Translations under genes and position numbers: made by a program | The notes under the pieces: model-generated | What the model saw: the letters and a program-made list of their open reading frames with translations, nothing else | Told to the model about the DNA's origin: nothing | The model's database searches: none | Source: Chionoecetes opilio | Taxonomy: Eukaryota; Arthropoda; Malacostraca; Decapoda; Majidae | Direction of reading: 5' to 3' | Assembly: GCA_016584305.1 (NCBI GenBank) | Contig: JACEEZ010022966.1 | Coordinates: forward strand, 50,001 to 114,000 | DNA length: 64,000 nt | Part shown: positions 47,540-58,732 of the stretch, piece after piece | How the letters are laid out: the number at the start of each line of letters is the position of its first letter | How positions within the stretch are numbered: position 1 is the stretch's first letter

Positions 47540-48182
47540 TTATTCATCAATGTCCATATTTGAAATGTCCTCCCGAATAGCGTTTGCGCAATCACTGCCA
47601 TAGCATTTACAGAGAGGAGTACAGGGCAGGCCATTCTTCAAGCAGCTACACCTATTTCCCTTGCATCCTACTTTGCAGCCACATTTGACGAGTTCAACTA
47701 CAGCTTGTGGGGCAGGCAGGGCAAGACATGTCAGTGGAACATACACGCCTTTCTCCAATTCCATCCATTTTTTTCAATTGCAGGAAGGGTTGGACAATTT
47801 TCAGGTATGACTTGTCCCGCATTGTCATGTAGTTTGCACGCATGATATGGGGAAGCAATGCAGCACGAGTTGGTGGAAGCATTTCCCCTTCCAAGTTCTT
47901 TGACCGAAACAGCTCCCACCTGAGTGATGGTAGGGTTGCTGGACCTTTTGAACTGTAGACATGACACACAAAAGTCTCCAACGCTTTCACCTGCGTGGGA
48001 AGCACGTCATTGACCAACTCGGCAGGAATAGAAATGCACCCTAATGCTTTGAAGCAGTCAATGGCAGGGTCATCATCATCAAGCTTTAGGTATGCATCTA
48101 CCCATGATTTCTTTGAAATTCCTATGAATCTGCCTCCCCAATCAGCACCTGAGAAGTGTGGAGTCCAAGAAGTCCTTGACAT
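47540..48182 (-). pseudogene. C-terminal helical region and Cys cluster of the Academ-like protein
   Basis: 47694-48182 reads QVKALETFVCHVYSSKGPAT, LLPHIMRANYMTMRDKSYLK. 47540-47764 then gives VELVKCGCKVGCKGNRCSCL and PCTPLCKCYGSDCANAI, nine Cys in about 35 residues with C-x-C spacing. The smaller element ends in a matching cluster (CAARCACRKANWKCTELCSC). It is a probable zinc-binding module, as in CXC (Tesmin-like) and Cys8 fingers. Confidence 0.75.
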
Positions 48183-49190
48183 TTGCGACGGCCAATAACC
48201 TGCACTCTTTCAAAGATGTCTATTTCCCGTTTCTTCTTTCCTTTGCCTGTATGAAACTTCAAGGATATAGTAGATGCTATCTGTCTGGAGGCGATAAGAT
48301 CAAGAAGGAGCAGGAGTACGTCAGTGTCGGGCGACCATACGAGAATCTTTCTGGCAGCACCACAGGCTGTAGAGGCAAGTACTTGGTTTGGAATCAATGT
48401 GTCAGCCTCTTCATGTGTATGAGCATACTCAAAACCTAGTCCCTTGATAAGATCATCGTACACGACAACGAGCACGAATGAATCTTTGCTTGCGAAATAG
48501 TCAAGCAGTCCTTGGCCAAACAAGCATGTGAGCTTCCGCTTTGTTTTTGATGCTGAAAGTAACTCCTTAATGGACATGGTGAGCTTCATTTCGGGATGAA
48601 CTTCGTACTCAATGGATGTGGTTGATCGCTTCTGCCGGGTCTTGTTTTTCAACGACAGATCCAAATATCGATCAAACACAACACGCCCCTCATCATAGCT
48701 TGTCATCATTGTCTCTATGCGTTTGTTGAATGCATCCTGAAGGTGTGAAATCTTCAGCATATTTGGCGTCTTTGTCATACTCTGAAGTACACCCATTGCA
48801 TCAATGATGAGAACTTTAACTGGAGGATCTTCCTGCCCTATGTCTGGTACTGGAGGAACATCAAGGGATTCAACCGTGGCATCTTCAACTGCATGCATCA
48901 GACTGGCCTTATCAGTTGGGATGTACAAAGATCTATCAACAGCACACAGAGAGCGGGGCATTGTTGACATCTCGTACTTGCCAATTATTTCCTCGAATTT
49001 TGGCACTAGACCTGGTCGGCTTCCCTGAACAATGAGAAATCTGCCCAGTAAATTACGATCCTCACGCAATTTGATGACTTTATCTCCAATGCGTACTTTT
49101 TATTTATCCATCCAACTTGAGAATGCCTTCAACTTGAGCTTCTTCATCTTGTCCCAAGCCGAGAGATTTGATGTGGTAGTCAGACGTTCA
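48122..49190 (-). pseudogene. XPG/FEN-like nuclease region of the Academ-like protein
   Basis: Open from 49069, with coding sense continuing upstream to about 49190 before a stop. Motifs in order: VKVLIIDAMGVLQSMTK, EGRVVFDRYLDLSLKNKTRQ (a V-F-D-R-Y strand then K/R-rich), YAHTHEEADTLIPNQ and ILVWSPDTDVLLLLLDL. The acidic I-D-A, F-D-R, E-E-A-D-T and S-P-D-T-D set resembles the metal-binding centre of PIN/FEN/XPG nucleases. AcademX-type elements are described as carrying an XPG nuclease, which is the main reason for that assignment. It is followed after a frame break by 47694-48182. Confidence 0.65.
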
Positions 49191-51035
49191 CAAACGAGGA
49201 AACGATTCCTCGAATCGCTTCTGACCCTTTTCTGCATAATGCAGAATATCATGCTTTGCTACCTCTGGCACAAGAGCTGATGAAACTAAACTTTTCAATG
49301 GTGTCTTCACTCTGAAGGGGTTGTCTGTGCAGTGCAACTCTATTGATTGACGGATCTTTATGGCATTCTCTCTTGACCTCAGTGCAATCTGTCCAGACAG
49401 CTGGTAATGATCTGTGCGTTCGGATGACCTGGAAACTTTTGGGAAGCTCTCAAGATACTCGTCAACGATACGGGCAAGGCAAGGTGTAGTGGTGACGAGT
49501 CGATTGAGAGCAGCTTCATCTCTGCTGAGTCCTACCATACCACCGTGTCCCTTTAGTTTCTTGATTTCCTGTTCGAGTGCCTGATTTGTGGCGAGATTCG
49601 TGAAGGGTATCTCTGATTTTGCAACAACAAAGTCACCGGACATCAATGCATTCCATGTTTCAGGCTCATTATCTTCCAGCGCATTCATTTGTGCAAGATG
49701 GACAGGCATCAGTCGAGCGTAATTTAGAAGATCCCGTGCGAAGAAATACTTGATCAGGTTCTCCAAGGAAGCAAGATAACTCTGCCATTCCCCTGAGCGG
49801 CAAGAGCTGACGAAATGAAGAAGGCTTTCCACTTGATCGAGGTATGCTGAAAGGAATTCTGCAAACTCTCCAATGTTTTCATCCTCCTCCAGTGGCTTCA
49901 CATTTCCAGCGTACCATGATCTGACATATTCACAGTCTTCAGTCATATCGGGGTTACGTGAATGAAGCTTGTCCTTGAAAGCATTGCACCGGACACTAAC
50001 TGGGCCTTTTGAAAGAGTGGATAATATGACATCAAACCGCATCATCATAATTGCTAGACTGATTGTGATGTGGTATTCGATGCCTCTTTTGTATGCTTTG
50101 CCACTGAAGATCCCACGAAGGGCTGCTGATGTGTATGCACCACTTTCAATGGCACATATATCCAGGCCACTGCCATCTATCGTTTTCCCGAGAGCATGTA
50201 AAGCAGCAAATGCAATATGGAGAGCTCCTGCCCTTAGGATCCAATTGGTGTCCTCAACTGACTGCTGAATTTTCAAAGCACGTGAATATAGGTCCAGGTC
50301 CAGTGTTATCAAAGTTTTTCTCTGTGGACCAATGACAGTGGCAGAGATTCCCTGAGCTAACCGAAGAACAGTGTAAAGAGTCCCATAGTCAGTGGGTGTG
50401 GTCTTGAATAATGGAGCGATCACCTCTACATTCGTGCGTGTTGGGCTGTCGGATGACTGGGATAACAGCAGAGATTTGGTAGCAGCCCAAGTTGGCATCA
50501 CATCTTTCTTGACCAATTTCCCTGGTTGGTTTGCTTGTTCCTTGACTGATAGTATAGCGTCGACTGGAGTGCTCTCATGGGGGCACTCTTCCTGATTCCT
50601 TTGCATGTCACTTTCCTGTGTTTGTTCCTTCGCTGACTCAGTTTCAGTGAAATCCACAATCATATCCGTGCCATCATCAGTTCCAAGGTAGTTTGCAAGT
50701 GCCCAGGTGTGAGTGAAGTCTTTGCTCAGAATATTCTTCCTCTTTCCCATTTCATAGACCGATAATCTCAATGGAGTGGTTTTGATGACTGGTTCTTGCA
50801 CCATGTTCACGTCAAAGGCCAGAGGCTTTTGTGAGAGAAGCTTTTCTGGTATTTCAAGTGGTCGGTTCATGAACTCTCCATCTTTATCTTGCTGGAACAT
50901 GACAACCACTGTGCCATGGAAGGTTCCTTGCCCCGTCGGTGTGTCTTCCAGGAGGTCAATATTATCGATCGCAAACCATGTGTTCAGGCCTTTCTTGACA
51001 AAGTTTGGGAGACAAAATCCACCAGCCTCCTTCAT
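49188..51035 (-). pseudogene. DDE-like core of the Academ-like transposase, 615 codons open
   Basis: Longest open frame of the element. Residues about 20-42 read WFAIDNIDLLEDTPTGQGTF then HGT, matching LDNLDHNPSSTTDKGSFHGT in the copy at 36345; the D-N-I-D is the best candidate for the first catalytic Asp. Near residue 240 ITLDLDLYSRALKIQ and near residue 290 GKTIDGSGLDICAIESGAYT give further conserved acidic residues (D and E). The rest is helical with no recognised domain. The catalytic assignment is inference from conservation between the two copies and the family pattern I remember. Confidence 0.65.
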
Positions 51036-51059
51036 CCGCTGGAGAACACTCTGCTCAAC

Positions 51060-52398
51060 TCATTTCTCTAAGTCAATGATGTGAAGGTAGTCACTTCCAA
51101 TATACACAGCTGAGAGGTTTTCAACAAGATTCTTGTCACGCACTCTAGAATGAACAGCAAGGGGAAGACCGATTGACAGAGGGGTCTGGACTGTTTGTCG
51201 GAAGGCACTGTCTTTCTTTGTCTGATGTTTCACCTGGCGATCAGTCCGAGTATTTTGGACAAGGAACTGGCATGAAACGTCGACAGTTTTGTCCACCTCC
51301 TGGTCTCGTATTCCGGACACTTTGACAACATGGCTACCAAAGAGGAGGTGACTCATGAAGAACTGGAGTAAAGACGGATTTTCAAAATTACTGAAGCTGC
51401 CTGTAAACGACCAACTGCGTTGTTGCAGCATCTCTTCTCGCAGAAGGTTGGCGACATTCTTCAGGTGACCAACTATCTCATCATCATTCATCATTGAGGA
51501 CCTGTAATCCATGGCCATCGTGACTGCAGTGGAGAGCACAAGACGGTCAGGCTCATTCCGTCTTAGTGATGTGACAAACTTCACTTCTGGAAGGCGCTCG
51601 CTGATGAGTCTTTTGAGGTATTCCGATAGTTCTCACTCTCATTTACATCCACACGGTATCTTTTCAAAATTGACAAGTAGGCATCATTTACCTCAGCCAT
51701 GCTCAGTGTAACATCCTCGTCACTCAAGGTGTTTTGAATAGCGAGGACCAATTGTGCAATCACATACTGAGCGAATGAAGTGGCACATTACTGTGATCTG
51801 TCCTCGTTGATATTCGCTGTGCAGAGCGCAAACATGTCCGATGATAGTGCTTTTCAAGAGCTGATGCGTCGCCGGGTTCTTCAAGGTCCGCTACTGAAAC
51901 TCTAACATGGTCATCTGGGGTTTTCTGCTTGATCTGTAGGAGTGTTTTACCCATTGAGTCAGTAAGAATACGGTGCAGTGGCTCTGAGTCATTCTTGGGA
52001 CAGAAGTCACAGTTGGAAAATAGACACACTTGTTCCTTTGGAATAGTCTTTGACCGCTTTGGCCGAACAGATCCCACAGCACTTGAAGGTCGCCCCGGTC
52101 CTCGTGGAGCGCAGACAGGTGAATCGGTTCGGGATCTCTTCCTAAGACGTTCAATCTTGTTCTTGTTGACGATAGGTTTCCGACATTCACTATGATACCG
52201 AACGTACTTGAGTTCTCCTTCATTTAAACCTGACAAGTAATTTAGTAGTCTATAAATGTCACTTTCAGTATCACCAAGAGACACTCTCTCTTGACAGTGC
52301 TGTAAAATTTCATCTGTCATGACCGGATTGTGCACCAATCGCTTCTTTGATGTGGCACCTTCTTTACAGATCACGCAAACTCCGTCCTCCTCCGACAT
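51060..52398 (-). pseudogene. N-terminal Cys-rich region of the Academ-like protein
   Basis: 51760-52398 starts MSEEDGVCVICKEGATSKKR; C-V-I-C near residue 8, then YVRYHSECRKPIVNKNKIER near residue 66 (H-x-x-C), a basic R/K/P stretch with an SVRPKRSKTIPK segment that could be a nuclear localisation signal, then CLFSNCDFCPKNDSEPLHRI and HYHRTCLRSAQR. Paired Cys and His in two clusters suggest two zinc-binding modules. 51060-51584 is a helical region (DRLVLSTAVTMAMDYRSSMM; SLLQFFMSHLLFGSHV). The copy at 37257-37769 has the same layout (C-L-I-C; W-H-K-A-C-N-V-K). Confidence 0.7.
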
Positions 52399-52972
52399 AT
52401 TGGCGATACTAACACGATCTCAGTTCACAGGGTATATCTGACTGAGCTCAAAACTGCTTCTTCAACATGCCTGAAAAAGAAAAAATGGAGTTAGACCCTA
52501 TACTCTGAACCGGAAGTGCTAAATCTGAACCGGAAGTGCTATAAGGACACTTCCGGTTGCTTTTTGAGTGCTATAAATCGACTCTGCATACCTGAAAACC
52601 TACAAAAGGATACTCAAATTATGAAAATCGGTCAATTATTGGCGGAGATAGGTGCATGGTCAGTGCCGGGGGGCCCCAAAAGGGAAGTGACCCCCAAAAG
52701 GGGGGTAAGGGGTCTGAAAATTGGGACCCCATCTTTTTCTGTTAATCTGATACCTATAGAAGCCAGAACTGCAAAAAAATCAATTTTAGCACAAAAATCC
52801 TACGGGAGCCCTTTTCCTAACATTACATACCGCACTAAAATGTTTGTTCTATAATATTATCAAATAAAAAACAGTAAAACACACTAAAGGAATGCAATTA
52901 TGAGACTGGAGAAATATGCATCAACTTTAAACTCTTCGCCATTTAATATTTTTTCGAGACAACTTATAACAT

Positions 52973-53343
52973 ATAATTCCGTGCTAGCACGTGGCTCATT
53001 TTTGTTGTCTGTCACTTCTTTTTATGATTAAAATCTCTTTTTCACTTATTATTGTGGCATCATCTAAATTTTACTCATTTAGCTTCTTTTGTTCCATGCA
53101 TTTTATTCTGTGCTAGCACGTGGTTTATTTCTATTTCACTTATCTTTGTGAGTAGTTATATGCTTTCTCCTCCACTTCGCATATCTTGTGGTATAGTCTT
53201 GCTTTTGCATGTGTTGTTTCTTTTACACACACGTTGTGCTTGTGCTAGTAATTGGCTCATTATCGTTGTCTGTCACTTTTCTTGTAATTAACATTTACTT
53301 TCTCCCCGCTTATTATTGTGATTGGTTTGTCTATCTGCTTACT
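52973..53343. other. T-rich stretch with recurring GTGCTAGCACGTGG and CACTTATTATTGTG motifs
   Basis: GTGCTAGCACGTGG appears at 52981 and 53113 with a degraded copy near 53242, and CACTTAT(C/T)(A/T)TTGTG appears several times on into the duplicated unit. Looks like a decayed tandem repeat. No gene. Confidence 0.5.
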
Positions 53344-54098
53344 GATGTTATTATCATCTTTTCTGCCCGCTTATTGCATGACACTTATAATTGTGATTAA
53401 GTTATATTTTCAGCCCGCTTTCCTGCTTGTATGGTTCGTTCTTTTTCACTTATCATTGTGATTCTAACTGTTTTGCTATGCTTCTTTCTGTGGTTGCTTG
53501 CTGTACTTCCATATACACGTATTATGTGAGCAGTTTTAATCCCTTTTTTGTGTTGCAATTCAATTATTTGTTTTCTTTGTTTGCTACCTGGCAATGGTTA
53601 TGTACCTTGCCCACGTATTATGTTCATGTTCCTTTCTATTGCAGAACGTGAGGACACGTTCACTTTATCATGGGCGGGAAGGTATGTAATGGTGGTGTTT
53701 GGCAACTATGTTGATATCTGGCAACCCTGTCAGCTAGCCGACGAGCTTGTCACTACGCCATGACCCTTTCTCACTCCCTCAGACTTACCCGCTGTGTGTG
53801 GCCGCTTAATCCTTGGCGTCTGTTACAAACCACGTGTACATAACTCAACGTGTACAAATATACATACACTTTATTATGTGTACTGTCTATTCCCTGCATC
53901 CTCATCATCAACACGGTAGAAGGTAACCTGTTACTCACCAGGCACACCCATAAGGGCGTGATTGAACTACACCACGTGTCCTGATCCCGCTCGCTACCTG
54001 CTACCCGTGACACACCACGAGTTCGCTCCCCTGGGCTCCTTACACATTTCCCTGCAGTCTTCACAACACACTCCCAGATCCTTTTAAACGGCGCGATG

Positions 54099-54316
54099 AC
54101 GCGCCTGGTAGGTGACCGAGGGATGTTGACGTTATAGATAGGTAGGACCTATGTGTCTAATTGATAAAGAGACCTAAAATACCATTGCACCATGTTAACA
54201 GAAACTTGCATCATGCTAGATAAATACATGACATAATTATAGGCTCTATATCAATCATACACATAGGTCCTACCTACCTATAACTCCAACATCTCTCAGT
54301 CACGTACCAGGCGTGT
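54099..54316. mobile_element. 218-bp MITE with about 55-bp terminal inverted repeats (unit 1)
   Basis: ACGCGCCTGGTAGGTGACCG (54099) is inverted at 54316 (CGTACCAGGCGTGT). The arms share GTTATAG.TAGGTAGGACCTATGTGT. No ORF. Class unknown; no clear duplication. Confidence 0.85.
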
Positions 54317-54942
54317 ACTTGCACCGTCCTATAGACATGTGCCTAACCATTTTACGATCATGTATATCCCTGATTTTGTCGGATAGTTCCCTTCAAGTGA
54401 ACATACAAAGATAGGGCTTTCCGAACAACACAGCAAAGTGGAATTACTATGGCGATGAGGATTATGATGGGCAAAATCATGAAAGTAAAGTGGACAACCG
54501 GATTCAGGTAGACAGATAAGGAAAGGAGTCTTGTACAGGTGATTCCAATTCTGATAAGTTAAAGAAAGTAAGTTCAGAAATGGTATTAGTGACAAATTTA
54601 ACGTTCGAAAAATGTATATACTTCAAGCTGTCAATAGGGAAGAGTCGAATAGTGAAATTAGCTACAAACCCTTCATGCAGTGTTTCAGGGAAGGTGTTCA
54701 AATAGTCAGAGCGCAAAAAGTATGCAATAAGAATTGCAAAGTGACCCGAAACTTCCTGATACATTGAACATACAGGACATACTACCCACATAGAATGTTT
54801 GTGTACAGAAGAAGTGATGTCCGAAGAAACTTCTGTGAAAGAATGGTCGTGAGACCAAGTGGGTATAAAGACAGAACGATAAGGCCTTAGAAGCATTCGC
54901 CCGAGTTAGCACCACTTCACAAATACCCTCACTGGTTACAGG
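54317..54942. other. Unassigned sequence with chance minus-strand frames (unit 1)
   Basis: Minus-strand frames (54329-54595, 54504-54896) include CPVCSMYQEVSGHF, but no zinc-finger spacing holds and no family is recognised. A near-identical copy is at 58733-59357. Confidence 0.4.
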
Positions 54943-55679
54943 CAGTGGCGGATTAAGGTGGGGGGGGGGGGGGGGGCTTTAGGGGCGGTAGCCCTGGGCC
55001 CAAACCTCAGGAGGGGCCCATGAATATTGAGATTTTTTTTTAAACTCATGGCAAGTTGCCCCTTGAAAGTTGTTTTCTATTATATCGTCGAAATCTGAGA
55101 ATGGTCAGCAAACGTTTTGACATTACCCTGTTAGTCCTTTGTCAATGTTATTATGTTAATGTCTATAAAAATATCTATGCAGTTTTCAGATCAGCTAACA
55201 GGCTAGAACTTCGTGCCATTACCCCTCTTGGTCTTTTGGGCCAGGTTATTTGAATTTTTTGTACAACTATTAAGTTCTCCTGCCTTCATGACATTTATGT
55301 AAAGGTATTGGAGAGGGCTGTCACTGTTATTATTTCTTTGTGAACGTAGTCTCCCATTACCGAGATAGGATGAAATTTTAGAGTCTAAGGGTAATGGTAA
55401 TTTTCTATAAATATTGGAGGTTTTAGCAAACTATGACTCTTTTCTTTACGAACACATTAAGAGGTATGCAAACAAGGGCAAAGGACACACTTCATACTTG
55501 TCCTCAACTGCTTGTGAAGAGCTAATAGAGCTAATTTTTAGAAAATAATGGAATTGACATAAACAACTGTCGGGGTCAAGTTTATGACAATGTCTCAAAC
55601 ATGAGTGGGAAGTATGTTGGTGTCCAAAATGTAATTAAGCAGCATTGCCCATTTGTAACATTCATACCATGGGTATTTG
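54943..55679 (+). mobile_element. hAT element 5' part with transposase fragment (unit 1)
   Basis: CAGTGGCGGATTAAGGTG and a G run at 54943 are a hAT terminus. Near 55425-55560 the frame reads HIKRYANKGKGHTSYLSSTA and CEELIELIFRK, then INNCRGQVYDNVSNMSGKYV and GVQNVIKQHCPFV, the ZMYM/TTF-type hAT transposase with its middle deleted. The Y-D-N-V-S-N-M-S-G-K-Y signature is conserved in that family. The element is cut by LINE copy D at 55680. Confidence 0.8.
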
Positions 55680-57759
55680 TACATCACAAAGGACTGACCA
55701 AGGGCACAACAAAGAGAGGTAACACAAAGCCCGCTTAGTTGCCAGTCCCTATAAAGAAGACAGTAAGAGAATAAAAAAAAGGGGGTGGAACAATTTAGTT
55801 CGGGAGGTGTTTTGAGACCTTGTCACTCTTCTCTTGAAAATATTTAAGTCGTAGGAATGTGGAAAAATAGAAACAGGAAGAGAGTTCCAGAGTTTACCAC
55901 TGAAAGGGATGAAAGAGTAAAGATACTGATTAACTCTTGCATTAGGAAGATGGACAGAATAGGGATGAAAATGAGTAGAATGTCTCCCAGCGAGGCCACG
56001 GGAGGGGGGGAGGCATACAGTTAGCAAGTTCAGAAGAGCAGTGAGCATGAAAATAACGGTAGAAGATAGCAAGAGAAGCAACATTGCGGCGGTGATTTAA
56101 AAATTGAAGACAGTCAGTCAGAGGAGGGGAGTTGATGAGACGATAAGCTTTTGACTCGACCCTGTTTAGGAGGGCTGTATGAGTGGATCCCCCCCAAACA
56201 TATAAAACATACTCCATACATGGGCGGATAAGACCCCTGTAGAGAGCAAGCAACTTGGAGGGAGAATAAAAAGGACGCAGACGCCACAGGACACCTTACT
56301 TCTTAGAAGCTGTTTTAGCATGAGATGAGATGTGAGATTTCCAGTTCAGATTTTTAGTAAAGGATAGTCCAAGAATGTTCATTGTAGCAGAAGGAGATAG
56401 TTGAGTGTCATTAAAGAATAGGGGATAGTTATCTGGTAGGTTTTGTCGAGTAGATAGGTGAAGAAATTGGGTTTTTGAGGCATTGAACAAAACAAGGTTT
56501 GCTTTGCCCCAGTCAGAAATTATAGAAAGATCAGAAGTTAGGGGCTCGGTGGCATCTCTCCGTGAATCACTTAGTTCCTGTTGAGTTGGACGTCTAATAA
56601 ACGATTTTGAAAAATGCAGGGTAGAATCATCAGCGTAGAAGTGGATAGGGCTTTAAGTTAGACTTAGATCATTAATGAATAATAGAAAGAGAGTGGGTGA
56701 TAGGACAGAACCTGGGGAACACCATTATTGTTAGATTTAGGAGAAGAACAATGTCCGTCTACAGTAGCAGCAATAAAACGGTTTGAAAGGAATATAAGAT
56801 AAGATACTTTGATCCTATCTAGACACTTTGCAAGTACCAACGACAAGATTATTGACCATACAAAGTGCCACCACGCCAGGATGAACCTGGTGGGAACCTG
56901 GTGGGATCGAACGCAGGGACGCTGCACGCAAGCCTACATCTCTACCAACCAAGCCACCCTGACGGGTGTTTGAAAGGAAACTTAAGATGAAGATACAGGG
57001 AGTAGGATAGAAACTTAATGAGTGTAGTTTGAAAATTAAAGATTTGTGCCAGATCCTATCAAAAGCTTTTGATATGTCAAGGGCAACAGCAAAAGTTTCA
57101 CCGAAACCCCTAAAGGAGGATGACCAAGATTCAGTTAGGAAAGCTAGAAGATCACCTTGAGATCACCCTTTACGGAAACCGTACTGACGATCAGATAGAA
57201 GATTGTGATCAGATAGATGCCTAAGAATCTTCTTATTAAGTATGAATTTAAAAGCTTTAGAAAGGTAGATAGCCAAAGCAATAGATAGGTAGTTCGAAGG
57301 ATTAGAACGGTTACCCATCTAAGGGAGAGGTTAGATATGAGCAAACTTCCAGGAAGAAGGAAAAGTGGAAGTAGATAGACAAAGACTGAAAAGTTTGACC
57401 AGGCAAGGTGCAAGCACAGAAGCACAGTTTTTGAGAGCAATAGGAGGGACTCCGTCAGGACTGTAAGCCTTCCGAGGATCTAGGCCAGGAAGGGTAAAGA
57501 AAACATCTTTACGAAGGATCTTAATAAATGGCATGATATAGTCAGAAAATGGAGTAGAGGGAGTATCAAGTTCTTCATCATCCAGAGTGGAATTTTCAGC
57601 AAAGGTTTGAGCAAAGAGTTCTGTTTTTAAAAATAGATGACACAGCTAAGGAGCCATCTGGGTGAAGCACAGGATGGAAAGATGAAGAAGAAAAATTGTT
57701 TTAGAGATGTTATTAGCTAGATGCCAGAAGTATCGACAAAAGTTTGATTCAGAAAGATT
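55680..57759 (-). mobile_element. LINE copy D (same family as A, B, C)
   Basis: Minus strand. 55749-56253 gives the C-terminal end (LALYRGLIRPCMEYVLYVWG, STHTALLNRVESKAYRLIN, FSGKLWNSLPVSIFP). 56296-56490: FNASKTQFLHLSTRQNLPDN. 57331-57534: LPGLDPRKAYSPDGVPPIAL. Broken frames. It carries a SINE at 56793-56967 and ends abruptly at the duplication junction. Its sequence supplies the empty sites used for copies A and B. Confidence 0.88.
56793..56967 (-). repeat. tRNA-derived SINE with 12-bp target duplication (unit 1)
   Basis: GTTTGAAAGGAA lies at 56781-56792 and 56968-56979, flanking a 175-bp insertion. On the minus strand it starts ACCCGTCAGGGTGGCTTGGT with an A box TGGCTTGGTTGG and a B box GTTCGATCCC about 40 bp later, then a unique body and an AT-rich TATCTTATATT tail. 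LINE copy A shows the empty target (GGTTTGAATGAAAACTTAAG). Confidence 0.92.
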
Positions 57760-58514
57760 GATGTTATTATCATCTTTTCTGCCCGCTTATTGCATGACAC
57801 TTATAATTGTGATTAAGTTATATTTTCAGCCCGCTTTCCTGCTTGTATGGTTCGTTCTTTTTCACTTATCATTGTGATTCTAACTGTTTTGCTATGCTTC
57901 TTTCTGTGGTTGCTTGCTGTACTTCCATATACATGTATTATGTGAGCAGTTTTAATCCCTTTTTTGTGTTGCAATTCAATTATTTGTTTTCTTTGTTTGC
58001 TACCTGGCAATGGTTATGTACCTTGCCCACGTATTATGTTCATGTTCCTTTCTATTGCAGAACGTGAGGACACGTTCACTTTATCATGGGCGGGAAGGTA
58101 TGTAATGGTGGTGTTTGGCAACTATGTTGATATCTGGCAACCCTGTCAGCTAGCCGACGAGCTTGTCACTACGCCATGACTCTTTCTCACTCCCTCAGAC
58201 TTACCCGCTGTGTGTGGCCGCTTAATCCTTGGCGTCTGTTACAAACCACGTGTACATAACTCAACGTGTACAAATATACATACACTTTATTATGTGTACT
58301 GTCTATTCCCTGCATCCTCATCATCAACACGGTAGAAGGTAACCTGTTACTCACCAGGCACACCCATAAGGGCGTGATTGAACTACACCACGTGTCCTGA
58401 TCCCGCTCGCTACCTGCTACCCGTGACACACCACGAGTTCGCTCCCCTGGGCTCCTTACACATTTCCCTGCAGTCTTCACAACACACTCCCAGATCCTTT
58501 TAAACGGCGCGATG

Positions 58515-58732
58515 ACGCGCCTGGTAGGTGACCGAGGGATGTTGACGTTATAGATAGGTAGGACCTATGTGTCTAATTGATAAAGAGACCTAAAATACCA
58601 TTGCACCATGTTAACAGAAACTTGCATCATGCTAGATAAATACATGACATAATTATAGGCTCTATATCAATCATACACATAGGTCCTACCTACCTATAAC
58701 TCCAACATCTCTCAGTCACGTACCAGGCGTGT
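58515..58732. mobile_element. 218-bp MITE, duplicate (unit 2)
   Basis: Same sequence as 54099-54316, carried by the tandem duplication. Confidence 0.85.

Larger units (their letters stand above)
47540..52398 (-). pseudogene. Large Academ-like transposase gene, about 1,600 codons, broken by frameshifts
   Basis: Collinear minus-strand frames: 51760-52398, 51581-51763, 51060-51584, 49188-51035, 48122-49069, 47694-48182 and 47540-47764. Together they read as one protein, interrupted by about six frameshifts or stops, with ATG at 52398 about 280 bp inside the right inverted repeat. Order: N-terminal Cys/His segment, helical linker, DDE-like core, XPG/FEN-like nuclease, C-terminal Cys cluster. The product would act in the nucleus on the element ends. 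The sibling at 36224-37769 has the same beginning and end. Indels in an otherwise clean coding sequence suggest recent death or assembly indels. Confidence 0.85.
46969..52837 (-). mobile_element. 5.87-kb TIR DNA transposon, TAGTG...CACTA ends, AAA duplication (Academ-like)
   Basis: TAGTGTGGTATG (46969) and the inverse CATACCGCACTA (to 52837) start terminal inverted repeats of about 150 bp. GATTTTTTTGCAGTTCTGGC, TTCTATAGGTATCAGATTAA and GATGGGGTCCCAATTTTCAG are shared, with one 10-12-bp gap near the left tip. AAA lies at 46966-46968 and 52838-52840. Empty sites of the same foldback repeat at about 31907 (minus) read CGTAAATGTTTG with one AAA. A single long minus-strand gene fills the interior. 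3-bp duplication and domains fit Academ (AcademX-type) best; TIR start TAGTG is the reverse of CACTA-type ends. Confidence 0.95.
46470..52972. mobile_element. Foldback-family copy split by the 46969-52837 element
   Basis: 46470-46968 and 52841-52972 match the arm units of the foldback at 30895-32408 (TTATCAGTATAAATGATA, GTTTGTTCTATAATATTATC, ACTCTTCGCCATTTAATATT, CAAAGGCTACTGTATACTGG). The two pieces join seamlessly as CGTAAATGTTTG once the inserted element and one AAA are removed. Confidence 0.88.
53344..57759. repeat. Tandem segmental duplication, unit 1 (about 4.4 kb)
   Basis: Unit 1 (53344-57759) is followed directly by unit 2 from 57760, with matching features offset by 4,416 bp at the start (53397/57813, 54099/58515) and by a little less later on as small indels accumulate. 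Identity is very high. Unit 1 contains T-rich repeat, a MITE, a hAT fragment, LINE copy D and a SINE. Confidence 0.93.

Noticed and set aside
53823..54066. Possible solo LTR (TGTTACAAAC...CTTCACAACA, with AATAAA on the minus strand)
   Set aside because: No flanking duplication and no internal retroelement sequence; the ends could be chance.
54329..54915. Minus-strand frames with CPVC and KPYLC-like words, suggesting C2H2 zinc fingers
   Set aside because: No C-x2-C...H-x3-H spacing in any single frame; no repeated finger units.
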